Shown: positions 24,306 through 35,089 of the stretch, in pieces
Position numbering within the stretch: the stretch's first letter is position 1
How the letters are laid out: each line of letters begins with the position of its first letter
From: Roridomyces roridus
Taxonomy: Eukaryota; Basidiomycota; Agaricomycetes; Agaricales; Mycenaceae
Reading direction: 5' to 3'
DNA length: 64,000 nt
NCBI GenBank assembly: GCA_029378245.1
Contig: JARKIF010000020.1
Span: 186,001 to 250,000, forward strand
Notes under the pieces: model-generated
The model's database searches: none
What the model saw: only the letters and a program-made list of their open reading frames with translations
Told to the model about the DNA's origin: nothing
Made by a program: the position numbers and the translations under genes

Positions 24306-25234
24306 ATGCGACTACACCTGCTCGCCACCCTCACAGCCCTTCTGACAGTCCTCCTACCCACATACGCCGACACCCTGCCCCAAACCCCGACCACCATCTA
24401 CAATGTCGTCTACACGGCTTCCACGGGGCAAAACTTTATCCAATTTGCCGGAACCATGATCGTCCCGCATCTACCCCACGCGGGGTTCTACTATCTGTGG
24501 CCTGGTCTCTTCCTGCCAGACTACGGCGGCGTTCTGCAACCCGTGCTCTCGGGCGGCACGGGCCAGTGGACGATCAACAATACGTGGTATTATGTCGTCA
24601 ACGAAGATCCGGCTGGCGCGCAGGACGTGCGGGACGTGGCTTTTGGCGTGCAGGAGGGCGATGGAATGCGGTTTGACATGCGGATAAACAACGAGACGGG
24701 GATCTGGAGCATCACTTTGAGTGTGCCTGGGACGAATAAAACTGCGACGAATGAGTTTCCTATGATCCGTACGTGCACTGTTCTCTCTTTATTGACTCTG
24801 ACTTTGGCCAGTCCCGAAGAAAGCATACAACATCCCATACGCCGTCTTCGAGATCGAGTTATGGAGCCAGCAATGGGATTTCGGATCGCTAACGTTTACT
24901 GACATTAGTATGGTACGAGCTTCCTCCTTCAAGTATTCCGATATCCCTCATCATGAATCAGGTCGCCAACGGAACGACATCCACCTCCTGGTGCAACGAC
25001 CGCCCAGCCACTTTACAAACCTCATTCAACGCGAGCGGTGTCAACTTTACTGTCCAAGATAAGCAGGTTACATGCAATATCCAGTCCATGGTTCTGCTTC
25101 AGCCTGGTGCCAACGCGAGTGCCCAGCCGACGGAGGACAGCCCCTCGAGTGCTGGCAAGGTTTTATTCGGTCTTTCGTTTTGGTGGTTGCTGCTGGGTCT
25201 TGGTGCGATGTTGACATATACCCCGAGTAGTTGA
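24306..25234 (+). CDS. Secreted, probably surface-anchored protein of unknown function
   Basis: Join(24306..24768,24812..24912,24962..25234), 278 aa, introns 43 and 49 bp (phases 1 and 0). The signal peptide is residues 1-21. The body is beta-rich with aromatic motifs (YYLWPGLFLPDYGGVLQPVLS, QWTINNTWYYV, IPYAVFEIELWSQQWDFG) and several NxT/S glycosylation sites, and looks like a secreted beta-sandwich protein. A Ser-rich stretch (PTEDSPSSAGK) and a C-terminal hydrophobic segment (FGLSFWWLLLGLGAMLTY) suggest a GPI signal or membrane anchor. Exon joins are supported by continuous frame and by the EFPMI-LPKKAY and TDISM-VANGTT junctions. No enzyme motif is seen. Confidence 0.75.
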
Positions 25235-25291
25235 TTCTGGTGTTCCTCTCGACATATACTCATACAAGATTTCTTGTATTGAAGCGACAAC

Positions 25292-26928
25292 CTATGTCAA
25301 CCAAAAATCTTTCCCGAGGTCGTGTTTTCTCCCCTCGCCTCTAAATCTTCGTCCCTTGCTCCTCCCCTCTCGTGGACCACTCCGCCTCTGGTCCCTCTTT
25401 CCCTGGCATAACCACTTTCCCCGCAGAATCTCCCCCGTACTCGCAAATGCCTCCGCAATCTCGTCCTCCAACCATTGTTCTTCCCGCATGGTACGTAAAA
25501 ACGACTCGTCATTACACGAACAAGTGCCGTCCGGTGTATCCCAGTGCCGACACCCACACCACTCGGGATGCCGGACCCGCTCAAAGTCCGCAGGCCCGTT
25601 GTCAGCACCGACGTAGAACCCACGATCGCTGGGGCAGATGTTGTCGAAGAACGTGTGGGAGGGGCCGTCGCAGAGCCATCGCATGGACGGCGCACGAGTC
25701 CTGGGATTGACTAAGATTTTTCTGGGATGAAGGAGTCGGAGAATGATATCCGATGACTCGGTGGGCGTGCCAGAACGACTCTGCATCTCCACAAAACGCG
25801 CGACCCAGGGAACGAAAGCGTCCGCATCGCCTGGTTCGATGGTGATATCCCTCAAATGACGCCACTGGAGGTCGGAATGCAGCAAATACCCGTGTCCGTG
25901 CGTGTCTATCAACTCGAGATGCGTTATTCCCCGGCTGACGATTGTATCAGCGCGAGGTGCGCGCGGCTGAAACAAATATGCTGCAGCCGTAGACTTTGGA
26001 GGCACGGGAGCAACGGTGCCTGCCACCCCTCCACTTCCTTTTCTTCGCTCTTCTCGCCTGTGAATCCACCGAGGATCTCGAGGCGTTCGAGATTAGGCAT
26101 GTCGAAGATGCCGACGATTCGCTTGAGAGGCTCGATGCCCCCAGAGCTGTGTCCCCAGTTGGATGAGTACAGGTTAACAGCCCACGAACGCAGGCTGTGA
26201 GCTTCGATTGGACGATGCTGAGTTCGGGGCCAATACTGGATTTCCCGAAGAACCAATGTGTTGAGCTGCGAGGTATTGCTCTCGAGGAGAGGGCGCAGCG
26301 TGGCTTCAACCTCTTCGTCTCTGCCGGAGAAATCTAGGTCCAGGGCCCGAAGCAAATGTGCTTTGACCATAGGAGCTGTGAATGAGAAATTTTCGAGCTT
26401 CAGGGCGCGTAAATTCGGCAATCCCAATCCGGTGAGATCCGGCATAGTGGCAATGGGGGATTCATAGTACCCGCAGGCGATTTCCTCCGTGTTGGACAGA
26501 TTAAGAGACTCGATTCCCGAAGTGGCCTCTTGGCCTGCGGACGCCAAGAATTGGTGGAACATATCCATATGGCAGGACCACCCGCGGAAAGCCACCGTGC
26601 GCCAACGCCGGAGATGAGAGCCGAGAACGCGGAAAATGCGTTCCAAAGGAAGACATTCCCGCGCGTATCCCTCGACACTGATGCTGATATCGAGCGGAAG
26701 GGAGCCAGAACGCGCTACGGCGATGGTAGCCCAACGGAGCGAACGGGGTCGGTGTGAGATGCGTATGTTTGTCCATAATTCGGGGTATGAGAGGGCGACT
26801 GAGCGCCAGCGGCGATTTAGACGGCCTGCGGTGATGGGGGTAGGCGGAGCTGCAGGGTGCGCCGGGGCATCGGCGGCAAGCTTCAAGATGAGGCCGAGAA
26901 CTTCGTCTGGGAGGTGTTCCATGGGCAT
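25292..26928 (-). CDS. F-box protein with a frame break
   Basis: Two overlapping frames make one gene: 25924-26928 (334 aa, starting MPMEHLPDEVLGLILKLA with a CRxWR-like RRWRSVALSYPELW block and LRR-like segments) and 25292-26026, which continues with RGITHLELIDTHGHGYLL and a C-rich part (CGCRHWDTPDGTCSC). The frames change between about 25927 and 26026. A 71-bp GTGCCT...GTCAG intron would join them, but would remove a convincing coding stretch (CLQSLRLQHICFSRA), so a 1-nt indel near 25940 is as likely. A GKVVMPGKEG tail in another frame near 25400 hints at a second break. Different F-box subfamily from copy 1. Confidence 0.6.
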
Positions 26929-28580
26929 GTAGAATGGTTGTGAGAGTGCGGAATAATAAAGGCGTGGATGATGCGCCGTGAGTCAGTGAGAAGCAGTGCA
27001 TGAGCGCCGCCGGGCCCATCGGGTCTGGAAATGAATGACATAAGTACAGGTTTTTGAAAGGCCGTTGATCGTGCTTTACGGAGGTGTGAACCCCTCTGTC
27101 TTCTCAGATCCATGTCTCCGGTCACGGAAGGTCTCTGTTCATGCGCGTAGACGGTAACGTCTCCAAAAAGAATGCTGTTCGCCGGAGTCTAATTTGTCGC
27201 ATCCCGAGTCGAACGAGTATCCTGAGGGTAGCAGACTCCACACGAATTCAGTATACAACGTTGCCTCAGTGCATTGTGACATTGCCAACGGAGTATCTGC
27301 ACTGGATGACTATGGCAATGGGCCCATTGGATTGCGCTCTAGTCATCCTCAAGCCATGGAAAAATGACTCCGAGGTTATCTCAAGAATGTCCCTCATCCC
27401 GAATCGAACGAGGAGTAAGGAGGTCGTTATGTATATTCAGACAGATTTTGAAGTGCAGAGACCAGCAGCAGTGTGCGCTCAGCCACAATTCAGATGGAAA
27501 TTACAAGCCGAAGGGCAGCCGCATCAATGAATTCAAGGAAAGTAGAAACAACGTTCCAGTTCTGTTGGGATTTCGGGATTTCGGCACGGTTCTGACTCAC
27601 CACCTCCGGGAACCTCTAGTACTTTCTTCGTTGCTTACTGATAATCTTCTTTGGACTTTTGTAGAATATTCTAGATACATTCCCATGTAGTATATAAGCC
27701 CCAGCAATCTACGGCGTAGGGCATCTGTTTGCCCTAACGCATACATCCTTAACTTGATTGCGATTGCAAACAACTTACCTCATCCTCTGCTCCCGCGTCG
27801 ATTCTCAACAAGTTCTATGCCGTCACATAACCCCTGTCTCCGCCTGCGGAAGCCCTTCTTCCTCAGTACTTACTCGCCGCCTTGGAAGTTGAAACGCAGT
27901 AATTAACTCTGTCCAGCGTGTCGATCGGCTCCAGAGCCGATGGTTCCTCCACTGTGAACTTCTTCGATTCGCCCGTGTTGAATTCGGATTTCACGCAGAA
28001 CGAGTGTATCCAATTGAGCTGCGGGGTGTGGGGTTGTGCTCTCGAGGAGTATTCATAGTTTAGATGTTGGGTCAAGGGCGGACGATTCAGTTGGCCATTG
28101 GGGTGGCCATTCTACCTACTCCTCGCAAATCATGGAGCTGCCTTGGGCTGCGGTGCCATGATCGCAGAAAAATCTCCTCTTTACATGAAAGAAAGGGGGC
28201 GCAGCCAACCCAGGATATTGGAACCATCGAGAGTACCAGTACCAGTTGGATGTTCCAACCGGGACATCAGTGCGGCGGGCGTCCGTTCAACGTTCGATTC
28301 GTGACCCGGCCATGCAGATGGGGCAACACTCTTATCGTTTTCTCCCTCGTAATCCAATACCAACTGCCCAGAAATCATGGAGCCCCACACGATCACCCAA
28401 ATGTTTCGCAAAAAAGGGGTGCAAGACATGGTTGAATTGGAACGATCGCCTTCCACCCCATCTTGATATATTCTTGGAGTCGCCCCAGGAGTACTCCACA
28501 AGCCTCGAAAGGTATAAAAGCGACACTGGATGAGTTCAACAATCCTCAGCATCCCATCTACACAACCCACAAACAACACA
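26929..28580. other. Intergenic, tRNA-like fragments only
   Basis: Contains two CGA(G/A)TCGAACGAG motifs (about 27207 and 27394) of the dispersed tRNA-like family. No gene is supported upstream of the hydrophobin promoter. Confidence 0.4.
28513..28519 (+). promoter_or_regulatory. TATA box of hydrophobin 1
   Basis: TATAAAA sits 62 nt before the hydrophobin start codon, with a C/A-rich leader (CACAACCCACAAACAACACA) between, typical of strongly expressed fungal genes. Confidence 0.6.
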
Positions 28581-28904
28581 ATGCGCTTCACCTCCACCTT
28601 CCTCCTCACCCTCGCATCCCTCCTCACCGTTGCTGTCGCCATGCCCGGCCTAGGCGCTGGTGGTGGAGCAGATTACACGCCGTGCACCGACATGCTTTTC
28701 TCCGACGCCGAATGTTGCTCGACCGACAACTCGGGTCTGGCGCTCGTCGACTCCGACTGCACCCCGCCCGACGGCACCCTCACGTGTGCGGACGATTTTA
28801 CCAACGCCTGTTCGGCGGCGGGCAAGACTGCTCGATGCTGCATCGTCGGGGTGGGGCTGAACATGTGCGAGAACCCCCCTGCCGACACTGCTGTGGCTGC
28901 TTGA
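28581..28904 (+). CDS. Class II-like hydrophobin, copy 1 (nine cysteines)
   Basis: Intronless, 107 aa. Signal peptide about residues 1-20 (ends TVAVA). Cysteine spacing is C-X9-CC-X13-C-X16-C-X8-CC-X8-C, matching the class II hydrophobin layout (C4-X16-C5, C5-X8-CC), plus one extra Cys in the middle of the X16 loop (TPPDGTLTC). GKTARCC matches the class II GRKARCC-type block. Such proteins self-assemble at air-water or wall interfaces. Copy 2 at 33326-33631 has the same extra Cys. Class II hydrophobins are classically ascomycete proteins, so this is unusual in a basidiomycete. Start chosen because the upstream Met at 28530 would precede the signal peptide with unlikely sequence. Confidence 0.8.
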   Translation: MRFTSTFLLTLASLLTVAVAMPGLGAGGGADYTPCTDMLFSDAECCSTDNSGLALVDSDCTPPDGTLTCADDFTNACSAAGKTARCCIVGVGLNMCENPPADTAVAA

Positions 28905-29214
28905 TGCGGCGGAACTCAAAGGTACGTTGGTCATTCAACCTTCGATCCAGGCCTCGCTCATCTTTTTCCTTTCAGAACGAGCTCCAGAATTCACCCATAA
29001 CTTTTGCATTTTGCCGTTTTGTATTCATCCTCGAGCTACTCCCTTCTTGTATTACTCAGTTCAATTATCGTTTCATTTGAATTTCCATGAACTTGCAACA
29101 AATAGGAACTGTTTCGGTCTGAGCAATCAAGCCGGCTTGAATCGCATCGCTATGGTATATGTACAAGTGAGGGTATCTCGTTCAAAATGGGTATAATCGA
29201 CCTTCGGAGCCTCA

Positions 29215-30104
29215 TCACGACTCTTCATCCGCTTCAGGAATAACATCCAGGGTTCGGGTGGGGGCACTGACATACGGCGGAGGAGGGGCCTCCAACTCCG
29301 GCGGCCCATCCAGGTGCCCACAAAGAAGAAACCCACACAGCAGGGGACTCTGCTTCACCTTGACCGTAGGGAAGGGCGTGGGGTACTCCAAAGTGCTGGC
29401 TTCGTACGTCCCCGCGTAGAAATCGCACATGAGCTTGAGTCGGCCTTTAAAGGACGAGAAGGCGAGGCGGAGGGGTTCCCAGGAGTGGTGGCCCTCGACG
29501 GCGAGGCAGGCGGTAAGGTGCTGAACGGCCGTCTCCTTATGCTCGGGAACACGAGAGTGTCTGGTTTGTGTTCCTCAGTATCAAGAGCAGAGCTCCAGAG
29601 ATGGATGGCGACGTACAGCAGAAAATCAAACAAGTCAACAGCTGCGTCGAAGAGCTGGGGTGTCCAGCACTGATTGGTCGATGCGGCGCTGAGAAGAATT
29701 TGTTCAATTTTATGGAGTCGTGCCTCAGTCGGATGCCCCGCCGCCGTCAACGCCTTCCACGTATTCCAGCGATACATCCGATCGCCAAAGAACTCGAGCT
29801 GCAGTTTTGCGAGCGGAGTTCGACAGAGGGCGGGGAGGCGGAGGTTGTTTTCCGTGTAGAGTTGTAGCATCGGGTGGCCGGGGAAACGGAGGAATAAGAT
29901 GCTGAGGTTGGGGTTCTCCGAGAGTTTGGAGATGACAGAGCAGCAGGCAGAGTGCATTTCTGGAGAGAGTTGGATGAGGATGGTGAGGAAGTCGAGGATG
30001 GGATCGGAGCCCCAGTCGCGTGAGCTTTTGTGGAATTGGATGACGTTCCGCCAGTAGCAGAGAAGTTGGTTTTGCCTTCGTCGGCTGTGAATAGGATGTA
30101 TCAT
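29215..30104 (-). pseudogene. Leucine-rich, possibly F-box-related gene, frame broken
   Basis: The upstream frame (29355-30104) reads FLTILIQLSPEMHSACCSVI and LQLEFFGDRMYRWNTWKAL and looks coding up to about 29560. After that, convincing coding (HLTACLAVEGHHSWEPLRLAF, then MCDFYAGTYEASTLEYPTPF to a stop at 29215) continues in another frame. I find no intron of credible length that joins them. Further upstream (about 30150-30460) HELLIPR and MYDDLIELSR are exon-like, but again no clean splice path. Either a decayed gene or a structure I could not resolve. Confidence 0.4.
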
Positions 30105-31585
30105 CTAGTGTGGGGAATACTTGCCTCGGGATAAGCAATTCATGCAGGACGAGATCTGCTTCCGATACAGGCAGCCGTGTGAGGCTGAATGCAACCCTAT
30201 CTCCATGCCCCTGCTCAAGCTGCCCGGAATAACAACTCTGCTGCGCTCTCCATGAATGAATCGGGGTATATTCCAGGTCTGAAACACGTTAGCTTCCACT
30301 CAACGAGGTACGACAAATCAAACAAACCTCGAAAGTTCAATCAAATCATCGTACATCTCCCTCCCCACATTCGCAGGGAGCCGTTCGCCGGATAGTGACG
30401 AGCCGCCACTGAATCGCCAGTGCCTCACGGTCGATGATTCGGCCGAAGACCTTGAGCGTCTGTTCTCCGAGCGCCATGATCGCGCGCCCCGACAGTATGC
30501 CGGGCCCCCATACTGTGCTAGGGTACCGTCGACACGGTGTAGAAGCTGAACTCAGGAGGTGACTTCCGACCTGGTGGACATGGGAGGGAGGTAACTGCGC
30601 AGCTCGTCAGGGAGGCTTATATACGGCTGGACAGCCTCCTCGGAGTTGACCACAGCTTTTTGACAGGCTTGTAGGTAAGCGAGAATGATTGGTATCGGCG
30701 AAACCGTCGAGTCTGTACAGAAGTTCAAGTTGATTTGAGTTCCAACTTGGTTTTGGACCCAGGCTTTTCTGGCTCAATTATTCTGGAGCTTGCGCAGGAG
30801 GCACCGGGCACGGTGGGATTGTAAAAATGGCGGTGTTGACATCGGCTAAGACGGCTGGCTTGTCATCGGAGGTCACGGAGTCACACCTCTTGCCACCTCC
30901 CGCTCTCTCCCCGGACCGATGCAAGGACACAGAAGGCCGCTATCCCTACGCTGGGATCTTGCCGCCTGGCTGAGAGACGATATTGACTCTCAATAATACT
31001 GTCCCCTAGCGATTTTCAGAAGGACGGAGGCTCCGAGATAACCTTGAGCTTGAGCTCGAGCAACTTGGATGACTGGGATCCAGCGGAGGGTGGGTGCATC
31101 AGGGCTCAGGTGCGCAACAACAGGCTTCATTCCATGCGTACAGCTTCAGACACCGGAAGACAGACCGTATCAAGATCAAGGCGCCTGCGCTCCTCAGGCC
31201 TCATTCGTGCAAGTTCTTCCATATCACGACAAAGGCGACAGCCCGGACAATGTAGCGGCACCACGACATCTCCTGGTCCTCCTTGTACACCCCCGCCCCA
31301 CTCATCCCCAGAGACAGTCTGCCAGAAGAAATCTCACTCCATGCGTTATTTTGGGTGCACTATCTTCAAGTTCTCAAAATATTCCGTATTCAGTACCATT
31401 TCAAGACAGTCCGGCCTAAACGAGGCACGTTTACTAGGTTTTTTGTCATTCTAGAATTTCCCCCATATCGAAAGTTATTTGCGTCCACAGACTCTCAGGC
31501 GATCTTTTCTTGGGGACGTCGAAGCAGCTCCACCATGTGCTCGTTGGCTCTTATAAGAACCTGATACTCCACTACCCGCCCCGCA
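30105..31585. other. Intergenic with possible relic exons near 30150-30460
   Basis: Apart from the exon-like fragments upstream of the preceding entry, nothing is supported. TTATAAG at 31551-31557, about 30 bp before the next start codon, may be the TATA element of the phosphoesterase gene. Confidence 0.4.
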
Positions 31586-33138
31586 ATGAAGGCCAATACC
31601 ACCGCCGCTTTTCTCGGTCTGCTCGCGACCTCCACGTCCATCGTCTCGGACACGGTCGATTCGATCCTGGGGCGAAGCAACGTCGCCGTCAGTCCGCCCA
31701 CCGCCGTCAGTCCCCCGCCATTCAGGTACACAGCCGGTTCTGCCGAGTCCGTCGCCAATCTCAAGGAAAAGATCAAATATGTCGTTTGGGTCATCCTCGA
31801 GAACCGCTCCTTCGATAATCTTCTTGGAGGCGTTAACCGCACTGGGCTCGACAATCCTGCCAACCACGGGGATTTCTGTATTCCGGTGAACGTGACCGAC
31901 CCCTCACTCGGGACCATGTGTACTCGGTCCAAGGATTTTGACTCGGTATTGCAAGACCCGGATCATTCCGTCACCGGCAACGCATTCGAGTTCTATGGCA
32001 CCTTCGAGCCCGATGATGCGGCCATCCAGAATGGGAGTTTGATTGCGACGAATGGGGGGTTCATCGAGCAACAACAGCTGGTGTGGGGCCCGTTGGGAGG
32101 GGAGAATAACACGGTGGAGCTCTCGGCAGCACAGGTCATGGGATACTACGACGAGCAGGAAGTCCCGACGATGTTGGACGTTGTTGATGGGTTTACGACG
32201 TTCAACTATTGGTTCTCCTGCATTCCCGGGGTGCGTCGGTTTTCGTGTTCGTTTTCCTCGCTCATACGTATCCCGCAGCCGACGAACCCAAACCGCGCCT
32301 GCGCCCTTTCAGGTACCTCAGACGGGCACGGGACCAACGACAACTTTTTCGAAAACTCTTCCATCGACATCAACAGCATCTTTGAGACCGCTTCGGGTAA
32401 AGATATCTCCTGGCTCAATTACGACGGGACAAACGGCGCCTTCAAGCCCGATGCGCTGTTTTACGACTGGGTCGCTGAGAATGCGCCCGATAACGTCGTA
32501 CCCATCGAGAACTTTTTCCAGGACGCGTACCTCGGGCTTCTTCCCCAGCTAGCGTACCTCAACCCGAGTTGTTGCGATGGGAACACTAATTCGATGCATC
32601 CGACTGGGAACGTTAGTTTTGGGCAGGTCTTCGTCAAGCAGGTGTACGACGCGGTGAGTGAATGTTGTCAACGATGCGCTGTGGGTTTAACTTCAACTCA
32701 TTGTAGGTCCGGCAAGGACCGCTTTGGAACGAAACCCTTCTCATCATGACGTACGACGAGTCGGGCGGATTCTACGACCACGTCCCCTCCCCCACCGCCG
32801 TCCGTCCCGATTCGAAAACCTACACCGAAACCGCACTCGACAACTCCTCCTACACGTTCACTTTCGACCGCCTCGGCGGACGCGTGCCCACGTTCCTCGT
32901 CTCGGCATACACGCCCTCCGGCTTTATCGAGAATCTGGGAACGAACCCCGAGACGGGCAAGTCCGAGGCGTATAGCGCTACGAGCATCTTGAAGACGCTT
33001 GGACTTTTGTGGGATTTCGATGATTTTACGCCGAGGGTGAGCGAGTCGCCTTCGTTTGATCATTTGATTGGGCCGCAGATGAGGGGGGATGCGCCGATGG
33101 TTTTGACGCCGCCCAAGCCCTTCCCGTTTGATACCTAG
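31586..33138 (+). CDS. Secreted phospholipase C-like phosphoesterase (PF04185 type)
   Basis: Join(31586..32230,32279..32653,32707..33138), 483 aa; introns of 48 bp (in frame, so easily missed) and 53 bp. Signal peptide about residues 1-20. Landmarks in order: VVWVILENRSFDNLLG, GYYDEQEVPTMLDVVDGFTTFNYW cut here for length into its parts GYYDE and NYWFSCIPG, then PTNPNR and LSGTSDGHG across intron 1, and the metal/catalytic block TYDESGGFYDHV. These are the hallmarks of non-haemolytic phospholipase C / acid phosphatase family enzymes that cleave phosphate esters outside the cell. Intron 1 is supported because its removal restores the conserved PGPTNPNR junction. Confidence 0.88.
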
Positions 33139-33325
33139 GTACAGAAATGATTCACATAAATAAGTGCAATACTTCGACTCAGTCCATGCTCGCCGGATGA
33201 ATACAAATGAAAAGTTAAAGAATATTCAATGTAGGACTCGTGAAACTGATTCTGAAAGGACAAGGATTAGCCAGACGACTAGCATATTAGATGGCTCACG
33301 TTGCGAATGCTCGCACTTGATCCCG

Positions 33326-33631
33326 CTAACTCAGAGGGTCCACGCAAAAGAAGGCGACCACCATGGGCGGAGCGCAGCATCTGGCCGTCTTGCCCTGCGC
33401 ATCACACGCGTTGGTAAAATCCTCCGAGCAGGTGAGGGTGCCACCGGGTGGGGTGCAGTCAACGTCCGTATGGGAGTCCATGCCACCGATGGTGTCGATG
33501 CAGCATTGAGGAGATGAGAACGTCGACGTCAACGCGGGATAGCAGGGCATGTAATCGTCTGGGCCGTCGGTCGTGCCCGGCATGGCGAAGGCGATGGTGA
33601 AGAGGGATGCGACGGCGAGGAAAACGCGCAT
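33326..33631 (-). CDS. Class II-like hydrophobin, copy 2 (nine cysteines)
   Basis: Intronless, 101 aa; signal peptide about residues 1-16 (ends IAFA). Spacing C-X12-CC-X14-C-X16-C-X8-CC-X9-C with the same additional Cys at the ninth position of the X16 loop (TPPGGTLTC, versus TPPDGTLTC in copy 1) and the same FTNAC and GKTARCC blocks. It lies 4.4 kb from copy 1 on the opposite strand, convergent with the phospholipase gene. The loop next to the first CC pair and the C-terminus have diverged most. Confidence 0.8.
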   Translation of the reverse strand: MRVFLAVASLFTIAFAMPGTTDGPDDYMPCYPALTSTFSSPQCCIDTIGGMDSHTDVDCTPPGGTLTCSEDFTNACDAQGKTARCCAPPMVVAFFCVDPLS

Positions 33632-33680
33632 TGTGTTGGGTTTTTTGAGGAAGTTCTTGCCGCATTGCCAGGCATCCACC

Positions 33681-33689
33681 CCTTTTATG
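33681..33689 (-). promoter_or_regulatory. TATA-like element of hydrophobin 2
   Basis: CATAAAAGG on the minus strand, about 50 nt before the start codon, in the same relative place as the TATAAAA of copy 1. Confidence 0.45.
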
Positions 33690-34146
33690 CTTCTCGAGTC
33701 CATTGTATCATCCCTGGCCAGCAATATCAAGGTGGGGTAGCCAATACGAACAATGCAATGTCTTGTGGTTCAGCCCCTTTTTCATTGTTCGGTGTGATCA
33801 TGTGCGACGAGTACAATTTCTGTGACTTCATCGAATCGGGATTTATGCAACTCACTAAAGATGAGCGTGCAATACATAGACGTACTTCGATTGAACAAGG
33901 AAAAAAAACCCGCTGCAAACGCATGAAGTGCCTGACCCCGAGTCGAACGGGAGGCAGGAAGGTCACCCCTTGAAAATCGGGCGACAGCATGTAAGGCGAC
34001 CGATAGTGTCTCATCAGCTGGATTGCAGTCCCAAATCGAGGGGAAACTCATGACAAGATTTGGACAAGACTCTGGACGACACTCGCCATCAGGTCAGCAA
34101 TCACCACGAATTTGATCTGGCTGATTGCGATCATATCCTGCGCTCC

Positions 34147-34986
34147 CACTCCTGACTTTCCGCCTCACACGTGCCGCTCGATATAGTAATTTGATGGGGG
34201 CAGTGCGAGGCGGTGCTATCGGCCATCATTTCGGCCGTCAATGGTCTGTTTGGGGTACACAAACATCCTGTCATCATCCTTGCCACCTTCCCCCATGCTG
34301 CCGTGCTCATCGCTGCCCCTCCGCCCGCTGCAACTCGCTTTTGCTCTACCACCCGATGCACGTCCTCGCCTCATGTCCCCTTCTCGCCCACTCACCGAGT
34401 CGCCGTCAACTTGGTGCTCCACAGCCTCCACTTCCTGCCCCTTCACCAACTACCGCGCCCACGCCCGTCGTATGGCGTTGCAGCGCGTGTCAGCCTCCAC
34501 ATCGCTCACACACCCGCACACTGCACTCGCCCATGCCCACGATACCTCATCATTCATGACAGGACCGACCGTCTGCACGCGCAGCACGCCCTCTCGCTCG
34601 TCACACCGCTCCCCGCGGATATCGCCACACACCCTCGCTCACCTGCTGCCCATAGCCACTCGCTGTGGCAACGTATGCTCGGGTGGCGGCTACGCGAGGC
34701 TGCCACGCCGTGTGTCATCCCATTCGTCCGCACGCTCGCCAGCGGTGGCCTCGGCTTACCACTACATAGTTATCTGTGTATTATTAATTCCTTATGTTCT
34801 CATCATTGTCTCCATGTCTGAGTCCGTGCTCTATAGTACCTCTGTCTTGTACTTGTACAATTGTACTTATTGCCTGAGGACTTGACGGATCACTTATCCA
34901 TCAGTTGCCGCAACATGCACAGCCAAGCACTGCCCCCATCAAATTACTATATCGAGCGGCACGTGTGAGGCGGAAAGTACGCAAGT
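34147..34986. mobile_element. MULE-like non-autonomous DNA transposon
   Basis: Perfect 52-bp inverted repeats at 34155-34206 and 34927-34978 (each spans a GCCTCACACGTGCCGCTCG block). Eight nt outside each arm lies the same 9-bp word CTGCGCTCC (34138-34146 and 34987-34995), as expected for a target-site duplication. Long TIRs plus a 9-bp duplication point to the Mutator superfamily. The 720-bp interior is C/T-rich and carries open frames (for example 34241-34885) with no transposase motif, so the element is non-autonomous. Neighbours are hydrophobin 2 and the acid phosphatase. Confidence 0.75.
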
Positions 34987-35089
34987 CTGCGCTCCGGCAT
35001 CGCTCGGCAACCCGCGGTTCATCCAATCGCATTGCATAGTAGATATTATGTAACAAATCCATCGATTATTCAAATCCCACAAGCTCCCC

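Noticed and set aside
24173..24676. 167-codon frame overlapping the secreted protein gene
   Set aside because: A shadow frame: the signal peptide, exon joins and C-terminal anchor lie in the 24306 frame.
34213..34885. Two long overlapping + strand frames inside the MULE-like element
   Set aside because: C/T-rich low-complexity sequence gives both frames; neither has transposase catalytic motifs or a domain.
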